Shown in pieces: positions 1-14,000 of a stretch of DNA of 64,000 nucleotides. Location of the stretch: positions 27,822,402 through 27,886,401 of the forward strand of contig NC_088301.1 in assembly GCF_032854445.1 (NCBI RefSeq). Direction: 5' to 3'. Position 1 is the stretch's first letter; each line of letters starts with the position of its first letter. The position numbers and the translations under genes are program-made. The DNA is from Liolophura sinensis. Taxonomy: Eukaryota; Mollusca; Polyplacophora; Chitonida; Chitonidae. Under the pieces are notes generated by a model, which was not told the DNA's origin, ran no database searches, and saw only the letters and a list, made by a program, of their open reading frames with translations.

Positions 1-3000
1 TTTTCCTCTTGATTAAATTGTAAACAACAAACCTTAATTTTTTTGGCAAAAATTATTGCCGACATGGTTCTCCTGTTAATGTTCTATTTAAGTATTCTAT
101 TTTTTCAAAGTACATTTGTAAGGTTTATTTATTCATTTATTTGATTGGTGTTTTACACCGTACTCAAGAATATTTCACCTATACGACGGCGGCCAACATT
201 ATTGTGGGAGGAAACCAGGCAGTGCCCGGGGGGAAACCCACGACCATCCGCAGGTTGCTGGCATGACCTTCCCACGTACTGCCGGAGAGGAAGCCAGCAT
301 TAGCTAGACTTGAACTCACAGCGACCACAGTGAGTGAGAGGTTCCTGGGTTATTATGCTATGCTAGCGCGCTAACCTACTGAGACATGGAGGCCCCCCAT
401 TTGTGAGGTCATTGGGGTCCCCATCTTTGAAAAAAAATACTATTTCCTGTGGCTGAACGAACCAAAGCCGCTTTGACGTTGGAAAAATCCAAAGGGTGAG
501 GCCATGGTGTTTTGAGTCAATTATGAATTATACAGCTTTGTTTGGTTTATTTCTGGCTAAAAATATGCTGTATTATATTGCATTATAAACAAATATATAC
601 AAAATACGGAAAAAAAAATTTAACACAATCATTACAATGTACATATATGTGTATTTATTCTCAGAACTTTCACCCTGGTTTCCTCTCCGACAGTAAGTGG
701 GAAGGTCCGTCAGCAACCTGAGGATGGTAGTGAGTGTCCCCCGGGCTCTGCCAGGTTTCCTCCCACGATAATGCTGGCCGCCGTCATATAAGTGAAATAT
801 TCTTTAGGCTACATCATATTAGCCTAACTGATTTTGACGTTGAACTAAGTTTAATCGATGCGAACTGTCTTTTGCCAAGGGCTTTTCCATTGTTAGTTTC
901 CTATAAACGTGTAACAACTTTGTAACCTAAAGATTCAATTATAGTGTTCTGTAGTGTACATGGTTTTATATATGGAACACCAGCATCTCGGAACTGTACT
1001 GCTTAGTGCTATTTACATGTATTTCTTAGTGATTTCCATATTCGTTTGCAGTATTAGGTGTTGTCAAACGAAATGTAAGCCCTATCACATGAAAATACAC
1101 CACTGATGTTTTGGGGACAAGATTTAGGTTGTGTTATATCAGATTTCGCTTTACATCGCTGCACAGGCTGCCGTGTACTTACATTATGTGATTTTCTGGA
1201 CCTGTTGTATTCTATAAGCTCATCTGCAATCTGGTAAATGGTCAAGAACACAGCAGCAATCTGAAAACAAAAGCACAACCATGTGTTACTTTTACACAGC
1301 CTGCAACTATTCATCATGTTCGGTTATTTTTTGTTCTGCTTCATTGCAGTATGGCTTCTGTAATATTTCTTTACTAAAGCAGGCATTAAACTGCACAGAG
1401 TTTTGTTGAAAATATGAGATCAGAGTATGGTACATTTATTTATCAACTGAAAGTGCTATTCTGTGAAGAATGAAAATTCCAACAGATTAATCCTGACAGC
1501 ATTCAACTCCTGCACACACAGTTTCCCTCAGACAATGATCGAATGATTTATTTATTTGATTGTTGTTTTACGCCAAACTCAAGAATATTTCACTTACACG
1601 ACCATCTGCAGGTTGCTGTCAGGCCTTCTCACGTACAGCTGGTGAGAAAGCCAGCATGAGCTGGACTTGAACTCACAGCGATCGCATTGGTGAGAGGCTT
1701 CTGGGTCATTGCACTGCACTCGCGCGCTAACCAACTGCGCCACGGAATGAAGGAACATACCTGGAGATGTACTCACTTGTGTACACATCTGCTTGTACTA
1801 CAGCCAATACTATTAAAAGTTTACTCACGAATAACACGACTCTCCACCACTGATCAGGCAGAACATACACGTGTCTCTTGTCATATTCTACGACCACACC
1901 CATGATTGTCCACAGAAGGATGAAGAAAAAGTTAAACAAAACTGCCACCCAAGCCCCTTGGCTGCAACAGATAGAACCTTGTACTATATTCTTTGTACAC
2001 AGAAAAGTGTCTTTGGAAACTTTTAATTTAACCCAAATTTTAATTCCACCCAATGTACAAGTATTCTTGTTGTTTTTTTTTGTTTTTTTTTTTTGACAAA
2101 TATTTACTCCTGAGCCTTTATGAACACAGCCTTCAATTATTATCTCAATGTTTCCTAGATCACTTTGCACACAAATGTTTACTCCCAAGCCTTTATGAAC
2201 AGAGCCTTCAATTATTATCTCAGTGTTTCCTGGGCCACTTTGCACACAAATGTTTACTCTTAATAATCAAATTAGGTACTTTGATAAAATGCAATTAACA
2301 ATTTATCAAATAATTCTTGAAATGGAAACTGATAGAGAAAAAATAAGTGCACTTTGTTAAAAGAGAAAACAAAAAAAAACCAACAACACTATAATGATGC
2401 TACAATATCAAGTTGTTTACATCCAATAGCATGTGCTGTAATTCTTTTCTCAACATTCCTGAGACGTTTATTCGGGCGAATTCCAAAGGCATTATTCTGT
2501 GTAAGCTTATAACATTAACCTTCCTATGAAGCCATTAAATAAGTCAACCCAAACAGCCTAGGTCTGTGTCGAAAATTAATTAAATACTGTAGGTGAATAA
2601 ATCATACTCAAAGTTACTCTTTCATATGCGAAAAGATTTTGGAATGAATGATGATACCTGTGTGCATGTATTACCATAACAAAGTCTAATATTTGTCACA
2701 ACGTGAAATTTAATAAATAACAATAATATAAATAATGCTAAGCTATATTACACTACACTAAAAGTATTTCTAATCTCATAACTTAATCTTATCTTTCATC
2801 CAAATTGACAATCAAGTACATAACACACAATTCATATGTCTCCTCTTGACACATCCATAAAAGTGAAGATATATGTAGTATAGAGACAAACTTCAAACAT
2901 AAAGTACCTGTTTTCTGCAGCCCGTAACGTTAACAAAGACAAGTTCTTTAGGACATCTTTTACAGAAACTTGTGTGTTCATTATTTATCTTTTTTAAAGG

Positions 3001-6000
3001 CTTGAAAGAGCTAGAGAAAGTTATTTCAATTTTCACTTCAAAATCTTCCAATGTGTCCAGACATGGTTTCTTTCTTTCCAATGCACATTTCTTTTGAACA
3101 CCTTAAACCCTAAATCTTACACCTTACTTTGAAACCTGCATATTGTCATACCCATTTTTTTTTACTTTGAGTTAGTTTTAAGGCCTGACAAACAATCCAG
3201 AATTTCAGTCACCAATGGGAAACCCTGTGTTAAGTTTTTTCCACCCAAGGCTTCCCTTCACTGACCCACCTTGCAAACATCTTCCAGTCCACCCGTAAAA
3301 GCTTTAACATGACTTTGTGTGTTAGTATATCGTGCTGTTTGTGAGCTACGGCTACCAGCATCTGAAACAGTATGGACAGGTGAGAAGGGTTAAGACAGGA
3401 CAGTACACGTTGAACTGTTAATTATTAGCCAACCATGATTACAAAGGCACTGGTATTCTGTTATTACACATTAGAGAATTACACATACTTTATGGCAGGT
3501 ATACTTTCATACACAGCAGTACATTTTGCACATGTAGATTTCACTTTCTACATGTAAGTACATTTTGCACATGTAGATTTCACTTTCTACATGTAAGTAC
3601 ATTTTGCACATGTAGATTTCACTTTCTACATGTAAGTACATTTTGCACATGTAGATTTACCTTTTTCACATGTACATTGCATTGTACAAGAATGAAACTT
3701 TGCATATCTGGTATATTTTACATATGTACATTGTACAAGTATGAAACTTTGCATATCTGGTATATTTTACATATGAAAATTGTACAAGTATGAAACTTTG
3801 CAAGTGTAGGTATATCCTACACATGTACACTGTACAAATATGAAACTTTGCACATCTAGGTATATCCTACACATGTACATTGTACAAGTATGAAACTTTG
3901 CACATCTAGGTACACTTTGCACATGTACATTGTACAAGTATGAAATTTTGCACATGTACATTGTACAAGTATGAAACTTTGCACATCTAGGTACATTTTG
4001 CACATGTACATTGCACAAGTATGAAATTTTGCACATGTACATTCCACAAGTATGAACCTTTGCATGTGTAGGTATATCCTACACATGTACATTGTACAAG
4101 TATGAAACTTTGCACATCTAGGTATATCCTACACATGTACATTGTACAAGTATGAAATTTTGCACATCTAGGTACATTTTGCACATGTACATTGTACAAG
4201 CATGGAATTTTGCACATGTACATTGTACAAGTATGAAACTTTGCACATCTAGGTACATTTTGCACATGTACATTGAACAAGATGGCCAGTATTATGGTGG
4301 AAGAAAACCCGGCAGAGCCCACATGACACATGGCCATCCGCAGGTTTCTGGCAGGCTTTCGCCACAGAGGACCATAGAAGAAGCCTGCACGATCTGAGCT
4401 CAAACCCATCTCTATGAAGTAAGACAGTAGGGTAGATCCTATCTTGTGATAAGGTGATCAGTTGCAGTGAGGACAACACTTTAATTATAAATGGCTCGGT
4501 GAGTTCCAACTAACCCCACCCCCTCCACCCTGCAATGAGGCTTCTGAACAAGACTATAAAAGAACTGTGAGGGACTGTGCAGTCGTTGTGAAGCACCATG
4601 CAACTGTCTGCTTTTCAGCTCTCCATATTCCTACTTCAACTCCTTCCAAACCCGACCCACCCATTAGCTAGCACCTTAATACATGTACTTAGTAATTTAT
4701 ATCTGTGGTTAATCCAATATCACTACATGTGGATGTTAAGGAGAACTGTGCTGTATTACAGAGTAGTTACCCAGCTACATGTTAAGCTTGACACAGATGA
4801 AAAATGCATCAGTGTTTATAAAGGTGAGGCATCAACATGTGCATTGCGGTAGTCAATTTTGTTAGCTGTCAGTCACATGCACATGCAAACAAGGCTGAGC
4901 AGTGCATACGCACCGAGCAAACTGAGCCCACTGGATCTGTAGTAGTCGATAAACTGTAAGATGTGTCACAAGCTCAAACTGCTTGTGAGATACAATACAC
5001 TGGAGCTACAAGACAAAATAACATAGACATCATACACTTGGACTACAAGATAAAATAACACAGATATCATCAACTGGGGCTACAAGATAACACAGATATC
5101 ATCAACTGGAGCTACAAGACAAAATAACATAGACATCACCAGCTGGGACTACAAGACAAAATAACACAGACATCATACACTTGGACTACAAGACAAAATA
5201 ACACAGATATCATGTACTGGGACTACAGGATAAAATAAAACAGATATCATCACCTGGAGCTACCAGATAAAATAACATAGACATCATACACTGGGGCTAC
5301 AGGATAAAATAACACAGATATGATCAACTGGGGCTACAAGATAACACAGATATCATCAACTGGAGCTACAAGGCAAAATAACATAGACATCACCAGTTGG
5401 GACTACAAAACAAAATAACACAGATATCATCAACTCGGGCTACAAGATAAAACAACACAGATATCATCAACTGGGGCTACAAGATAAAATAACACAGACA
5501 TCATCACCTGGAGATACAAGATAAAATAACACAGACATCATACATTAGGAGTACAGGATAAAATAACACAGATATCATCAATTGAGACTACAAGATAAAA
5601 TAACACAGATATCATCAACTGGGGCTACAAGACAAAATAACACAGATGTCACACACTGGGGCTACAAGATAAAATAACACAGATATCATCAACTGGGGCT
5701 ACAAGATAAAATAACACAGATATCATCAACTGGGGTTACAAGACAAAATAACACAGATATTATACATTGGGGCTACAAGATAACATACATAACAGATATC
5801 ATACAATGGGTATTTTACATGATATTCTCACATTACAACCCCAATATTTCCACTCCCAAGTGATATGCTATTGTTGTCATCAACTAGGGACATTATTGTT
5901 TCTTTCCACCCGAAGCCACGACCTCAGCGATTCCTTTTATGGTAAATGGTTTCATGCACTGCATTCCTTATATGGCAACAAGTGCAGTCACATAAAACAT

Positions 6001-9000
6001 TGTTTGTACTGTGTGTGTTTTCCAAAAATTCAAAAAGTGAATGAATGATGGACACATAGCACAGACAACATTTCCTGATAGGCAACAGAAATAAGAGTTG
6101 TTCAATTCCCCACCAGGCACAGTGTATAAACTGTAAATTTATAATCACTGCTGTTCTTTAATCACTCACACATAATGATTTCCCTGATTAAAATTCAGGT
6201 GTGTGTTTTTAGTATCAAACGTTAAACTTTGAGAAACCTTACATCCCGTTGATGTCACTAATAATATGCTTGTTTTTCTTTTTTGTTAAAATATTTTAAA
6301 TAAATATTTATCTTCTGCATGTATATATGTGTATGAGAGAAAAATAAACTTCACATTTTTAATAAAGTACAACAGTAACTTTACAATTTAAATTGTTCCA
6401 AATAAAATTGTCACAACTGACTACACACAGTGTGTCTTGTGTGCTACTACCATGGGGATGCACATGTGTTTGACCAAAAAACATGTCAAACACAGTGTAC
6501 AATTTGTAAATTTACAATCAGTGCTGTTTTTTTTTTTTTTTTTACAATAACTCATACATTAACACATGATAGTATCCTAATTATAATTTAGATGTGTGCA
6601 TTTAAAATCAAACATTAAATTGTGAATATCGCTATGAGTTCAAGTCCAGCTCATGCTGGCTTCCACTCCAGCAGTACGTGGGAAGGTCTGCAAGCAACCT
6701 GCGGATGGTTGGGTTTCCCCCGGGGTCTGCCCGGTTTCCACCCACCATGCATGTGCCTGTATGTATAGGGGATAGAGACTAATCACCTTATTGTAATAGC
6801 AATTTAATTACTTTTGAAAGACGAATAACTAGTTTTCACCGTAAAAATGTCACATAACTGAATTTTGTTAAAATGTATTATATGTATTTCTGCAGGTGAC
6901 TGTAGCTTCCATTCTTATCACTTGTGAGTGAGAGAGTCAGTGAGTTTTTGGGGTTTAACGCCATACTTAACAATTTTTTACTCATATGACGACAACGGAA
7001 TCTTTAGGGTGCATGTAATGTGCCTCCTTGTTGCAGGACAGATTTCCACTGCTCTTTTATCTAGTGCTGCTTCACTGAGACGCCTTAACGAAGGCAAGTA
7101 AGCCGCCCCGCTCGAGGCATTACACTGATCTGGGTCAACCAGTCATTGCACTATCCCCTTCATGCTGAATGCTAAGCATTTAAAGTCTTAGGTGTGACTC
7201 GACCCAGGATTGACCCTGGATCTACCACTCCGGAAGTGGACGCTCTACGAACTATGCTATCGAGCGAGTATGTCATTTTTGAAGTCTGAATTAATGATGC
7301 AAATGGCAAAGTAAAAACTGAACCTCTGAACAATTCCACAAATATTAAAGCAAAAGACCTCTAAAAATTGAAGTAAGCATCACTAAGCAGACCACTTCAA
7401 ACTATACATAAATATACTTTCATTTATTTTTTTTAGAGTTTTGTGAAGAGAGTTCAAGGCACTCCAACAATTGAATTCTAAGGTGGGCTTTATGGACCAT
7501 ACTATCAGAGGTTAGGAATTCTGACGTCACAGGAATTTTATCAATCACGACACTGAATGATGGAATTAATCCTTCTAACATTGAGTGAAAGATCACTGAA
7601 ATAATGTTCCAAAAAATTCCTTCCTTCTGGTGAACATCAGGAAAAGAGGTGGTGTGACATCAGAGTTCATCCCTACCCTCAGTATGGCTCATAAAGCCCG
7701 CCATAGTTTTCAAATATTTGAATGCCTTTCAACACTCTCAAAAAAATATGAAAAAAAAAATGAAACCATTTTTAACGTATAGTTTTCACTTGTCTTTATG
7801 ATGAGCCTTACTTTGCATTCTGCCTCTCTTTTACTTTAAGAAAGGCATGGTAGAGATAGGTTGTACATAAATGTAACTTATGTTACCTGTTTGCTCAGAA
7901 AGAAAACAGAAGCGCAGAAGCTGAATTAAAACAACTTCCCTGACACAATGCATGGATTGGGCAAATCCAGGCACAGGCTACAACAACACTTAATAATTAA
8001 TCAGTGGTAATCAGAGAGCTGGTTAATCAACAAACTGCTTTTTAATGATGGTTATGTGTTGGTAATTATCCCCACCCAGATTTGTCTGATAATGATGCTT
8101 ATGTGTTGGTAATTATCCCCGCCCAGATTTGTCTGATAATGATGCTTATGTGTTGGTAATTATCCCCACCCAGGTTTGTCTGATAATGATGCTTATGTGT
8201 TGGTAATTATCCCCACCCAGATTTGTCTGATAATGATGCTTATGTGTTGGTAATTATCCCTGCCCAGATTTGTCTGATGATGCTTATGTGTTGGTAATTA
8301 TCCCCGCCCAGATTTGTCTGATAATGATGCTTATGTGTTGGTAATTATCCCTGCCCAGATTTGTCTGATAATGATGCTTATGTGTTGGTAATTATCCACG
8401 CCCAGATTTGTCAGATAATGGTGATAATCATTCTAGGTAATTATACAGCCGAGGCTGTTAGTCCAGAAATAAAAAATCAGACAAGTCAGACAGCCACTTG
8501 TAGGGTTCACCAAATGAATTGGCTAATTACATTTTTTCCGAAATAAAAAATCAGACAAGTCAGACAGTCACTTGTAGGGTTCACTAAATGAATTGGCTAA
8601 TTACGTTTTTCCCGAAATAAAAAATCAGACAAGTCAGACAGCCACCTGTAGGGTTCACTAAATGAATTGGCTAATTACGTTTTTCCCGAAATAAAAAATC
8701 AGACAAGTCAGACAGCCACTTGTAGGGTTCACTAAATGAATTGGCTAATTACTGTTTTTTTGTACACAATAACATGTCAGTTTTTAGCACATAATTTTCT
8801 GTTCTTGATGCCAGTAACATTTCTGTCAAGAATGCGACAAACTGTTTATCCCTACTATTTAAATCTACCAACCTTATATTAAATAAAGGCGCGTTGTTGT
8901 TTTCATGCACATCTTTTCAATAGGTCTATAACAGTCTTATACCATTTGATCAAATAATAAACTTTCCTCATGTAAGGCTTTTGTCACTTGTAGATAATTT

Positions 9001-11006
9001 CTTTGACAGCCTTAACGATTGCTCACCTTTACTGTCATTGTGTTTGTAACACTGATCATATGCTCTTGACAAAAACTTGCATCTGCTGGCTCTAGATTTC
9101 ACTGCTACCAAGTACCAGTAAGCCTACCAGCTGGATCAGCGGGTTCACATATACACAACTGCGGGAATGATCTTCCCAGCAGATTTAAAAGGTACTTATT
9201 GAAGACATTGTTTCTAGGTGTAAATAAAATGCTTTCGAATAAAACAGCACATTTCTTTTATTTGTCAACCATAAGCATAAGTCATCCAGAAGCTTGTTTT
9301 GTGTGGTCTATGTTGTGTTTTGTGTGGCCTATGTTGCGTTTTGTGTGGTCTGTGTTGTGTGTTGTAATGTTTATGTCGCGTTTTTTAATGGTAAAAAGGC
9401 TTTTGATCTCATAAATATTTATGACTATGAAAAAGCCAGTGAAACTCAATCCTTGATGACCTGGCGTGTTTAACTTACAAAGTTAAATTTTTTTTACAGT
9501 GTGAGGAAAAGATTAGACAACTCGAGTCCCTGTGTGACGGGACTCAAATTAACAGACTTGAGTGATATTCATCGTAACATAGGGACCCTCAATGTATAAC
9601 CTCTGTTTATACATTGAGGGTCCCTATGTTACGATGAATATCACTTACAAAGTTAAATTTTTTTTACAGTGTGAGGAAAAGATTAGACAACTCGAGTCCC
9701 TGTGTGACGGGACTCAAATTAACAGACTTGAGTGATATTCATCGTAACATAGGGACCCTCAATGTATAAACAGAGGTTATACATTGAGGGTCCCTATGTT
9801 ACGATGAATATCACTCAAGTCTGTTAATTTGAGTCCCGTCACACAGGGACTCGAGTTGTCTAATCTTTTCCTCACACTGTAAAAAAAATTTAACTTTGTA
9901 AGTTAATCATGCCAGGTCATCAAGGATTGAGTTTCACTGGCTTTTTCATAGTCATAAATATTTATGAGATCAAAAGCCTTTTTACCATTAAAAAACGCGA
10001 CATAAACATTACAACACACAAGTTGTTTTGTGGACAAAATAACAAAGACATAATACACCAGGGATGGAGGACAAAATAACACAGATACCATACACTGTTC
10101 CTAGAGCGCAAAATACCATATGCTAGCTTGGACTAGAAAACAAAATAACAGACAATTATACAATGGGACTAAACATCTTAAATTTGTAGAAATATTTGAA
10201 CTGGCCAAAGGTTGAGAAACATGTTTATGAAAAATCCCCACTGATAAAATACAGGACCTCAGAATTAATAGCACTTTCAACAAATTGGTCCATAATTTTC
10301 AGTTTCAAAACTCGTGAAAATTGGAAACCCTTTTTGTAGAAAAGGAAGCAGAGATTCAAAGAAACAATAATTTTTACTATGCACTTACTGGAGACTGTGC
10401 CTCGCTTCCGTCTGAATTTTCTGTAAGCAAAAAAAAAATGGATTTGACGAAATTATTACATCAATCCAGGTATTCAAAGAAGTTTTGGGCAGGGGTTAAA
10501 TTGAGTTTATCAAATCTGAACACACCAAAATGGAATCTAAATTGAGTTCATGGAAAATTTTATGCTGTATAATTATCTATAGATTTCTCTAAATATTCAC
10601 TTCAGTTTTACAAGTAACTGATTTTGAGAAGAACTGAATTATTATTTTTTTCTGATAAAACTGATAGCCTGCAGATTACAACTACAGGTGGAGCAAGAAT
10701 AAAGAAACTTAAAAGAACTTAAAAGTAGACTTGGAATCCAAAAAATGCAAACCATGTCCTACATACATTATATTTACAGGTGGTTTTCAGTCACAGAATT
10801 AATTTAAAGAATATGTATTTTTCCATATGTTTAAATATGCCCTACACTTTTTTCTTAAGTTAGCCCTGGACAATCCACTGTGTATTTATTGTTCCTGGGC
10901 CTCGAATTTACAAGTGACCCTTACTTTAATACCCACGTGGCCTAAGTTACAAGGTACATTGTAGACAGGTTACTTTTTGGAATGCCTTTGTAACAATCAT
11001 GGTGTA

Positions 11007-11069
<63 letters not shown>

Positions 11070-14000
11070 TTCCAATATAACAATTTGTCAACTTGGCCTA
11101 CATCAACTTGAAATAAAAATGAAAGTGAGTTACCTCCCCTACTGAAGAACACACTGGTTGAACATTCATAAACTTTCATTTAACACAAATTCCTAGAGTT
11201 GTAAAGATGCCCTAGCGAACATTTAGTTTATCTCTGTTTGTGCTTTACCCTTGTCAAACACATTTTTTGATAAGGGTTAGTGTCGTCGTGTCATCAAAAC
11301 AAGCCAAACGTATGACTTCCTTTTTTCAATACAACGACCTGAAGAGTGACAGCTTTTTTGATTTTGATGGATTTTTATTGATTTTGTCCAAGGCAAAGGG
11401 AGAGTATATTGTGTGACATGCTCTGGGAAAATTTCGTTTTTGGCACCCAAACTGACTAAAGTTATATTTCTGTTGTTTTTTACCAAAAAAATTCAGTTTC
11501 CAACCACACAATTGAGTTTTAAACTCAATTTTACAAACCAAACATCAATTTCGTACATAGCACTGGACATGTATGAATCCCTGCACTCATATTTGTCCAG
11601 CATTCAAGAGTAACTTTTACCAATAGTGACCAACATGAAAACTAGACTTCAGAAATTAAACTAAGCCATATTGCCCAAATATACAGTAACTGTTCAGAAA
11701 ACAGTTACACTTTGGCATGTTAATATTTATTTATCTATTTATTTGATTGTTGTTTTCCGCCGTACTCAAGAATATTTCACTTATACGACGGCGGCCAGTA
11801 TTATGGTGGGAGGAAACCAGGCAGAGCCTGGGGAAAACCCATGACCATCCGCAGGTTGCTGGCAGACCTTCCCACTTACGGCCAGAGAGGAAGCCAGCAT
11901 GAGCTGGACTTGAACTCACAGCAACCGCATTGGTGAGAGGCTTCTGGGTCATTACGCTGCGCTAGCACGCTAACAGACTGAGCCACGGAGGCCCCCCCAA
12001 GGCTTGTTAATATACATGTAGGGCAAGATGTCCAGCTTGGAATTCAGATTGCTGCATTTTTATGATAAATATGCCTTGAAAGTTATCACTTGCATATACA
12101 CTATGGATTGTCACTATGTATTGTCAATTTTTTGTTGTTTCAAAGTTGCCCTCTTTACACTAGTACACACTGACAATGGTGGTGATTTTTAAAAGCGCAT
12201 GCCATAACATGCAACCATAGGAGGGCCTACATGACCTGGATACTTAAGCACACACCTGCCTGAGGTGGGAGGTTAAATACAAGTGATCTTGATTTATTTA
12301 TTTATTTGATTGGTGTTTTACGCTGTACACAAAGAATATTTCACTTATACGACGGTGGCCAGAATTATGGTGGGAGGAAACCGGGCACAGCCCGAGTGGT
12401 CTTGGATGCATGCAGCACTTAACACTGATATCAAGGGTCAATATCATAGAATATACACATTGCACCAACCCTGTATTAGATAACTCAAAAAATAATATTG
12501 CTTCCTCTCTGCTCGGTATTTCTTGTGGAATTGATCTAAGGCATCTTTGGCCTGCAAAGAAAAGTAAATGACTGTATGTTTTCATGCACCCCTCTATTTC
12601 ATACACAACAGCAGTTCATTACGGCTGGAGGAATTTTACATGTACATGTACATATTCAGGTATTCAGACCAAACTTCTCTGCTACATTAACTTTTGTTCA
12701 AAGATATCTTCAACCCATGATCTGCCTTAGATGAATGAGGTGGACATTACCCCAGTGACTACACAGAAACTGGGATGAGAAAATGCTAAACAAGGCACTA
12801 ATGAGATGCATGCACCCCTCAGTCATCGGCAGAGTTCCAAGACAGTGTATGTTTACAAGGTCACAGAGGCACAGGCTCAATAATCATAAAAATAGGTCAA
12901 GATTTGATAAAAAGGCTTAAGGAGTTTGAGAGATATCAAGTGTACAGTCTGCTCACAAAACAGAATTTAAATGACCCCAATGACCTTGAAAAACCTGAGT
13001 CACATTATTCCAGTTGCCTAAATGTACACATGTTTGAAGTTTGATAAACTTGGCTAAAACTGTTCAAGAGTGAAAATTGCAAAGAAACAAACAAGCTGTA
13101 TTTACACTAACTACTGCGACAATAATCTTAGGTCTGTTTTGGCTGAGGGGTAAAAAAAAAAAAAACCCAAAAACCCCCCCAAAACAAAAAACAGATCAAC
13201 TTACAACAGGTGGCATCTTTGTGATCATGAGGGTTATTGCTTTTTGACCACAGTTGTCTGAAACTCCAACAGGAGCACCTAACTCCAGTAACAAACGAGC
13301 CGTCTCACTACGATCTGTGCAAACAAAAAAACACTCTGTTGACTTTCCAAGCGCTTGTAACTACAAGAAGATCACAGGTAAATGCATGTAAATTTCCATA
13401 TACATATATGGTATGGACTTTGGAAGTGATCAGTGACCTTTTACACAGAACATTACATTACCGAATAGTTAAAATGAACATGACATGTCTTTGGCCACTT
13501 TAATCTGTTCTAGAAACATCTTCACACTAAAGATAACTCGAGTTTGGACTACATATGACAGTATTTCTCTGAAATTTTTAAAACTTCACAGTTATCTTTT
13601 GTTTTTTCTATTCAACCTCACACTGTCTGAACTCTGACAGGCTGTCTAAATATATTACACTATACAATCACATCGTGCATGAAGTCAAACAAAACCCATC
13701 CAATGAAATGTGCTGACGCACCCAATTCAGCTGCCACATGGATTGGTGTTCGGCCTTTGTAGTCTCTAACCATTCTGAACTCACAGCCTCTCTTGATGAG
13801 AGCTTTCAGGGAAAGGCAAGCATCATGTTTGGCTGCATAGTGGACGGGTCCCTGCAGCTCTCCATCAGTGAGAGCCTCTTTGTCAGCTAAAAGAAAAGAT
13901 TTTAAATGTAGGGACCGGAAACATATTAATAATGAAAAACAGAGAAAGACAGGCTTCTGAGTAACCGAGAAAGCCTCTCTGCCAGCTTTCTGCCTGACAG

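Noticed and set aside
3767-4409. Several Cys-rich frames on the minus strand
   Set aside because: They follow the tandem unit exactly (repeating YMCK-like text) and are products of the array.
8048-8420. Regular repeat array considered as CRISPR
   Set aside because: Units are contiguous with no unique spacers, and the genome is plainly eukaryotic; it is a minisatellite.
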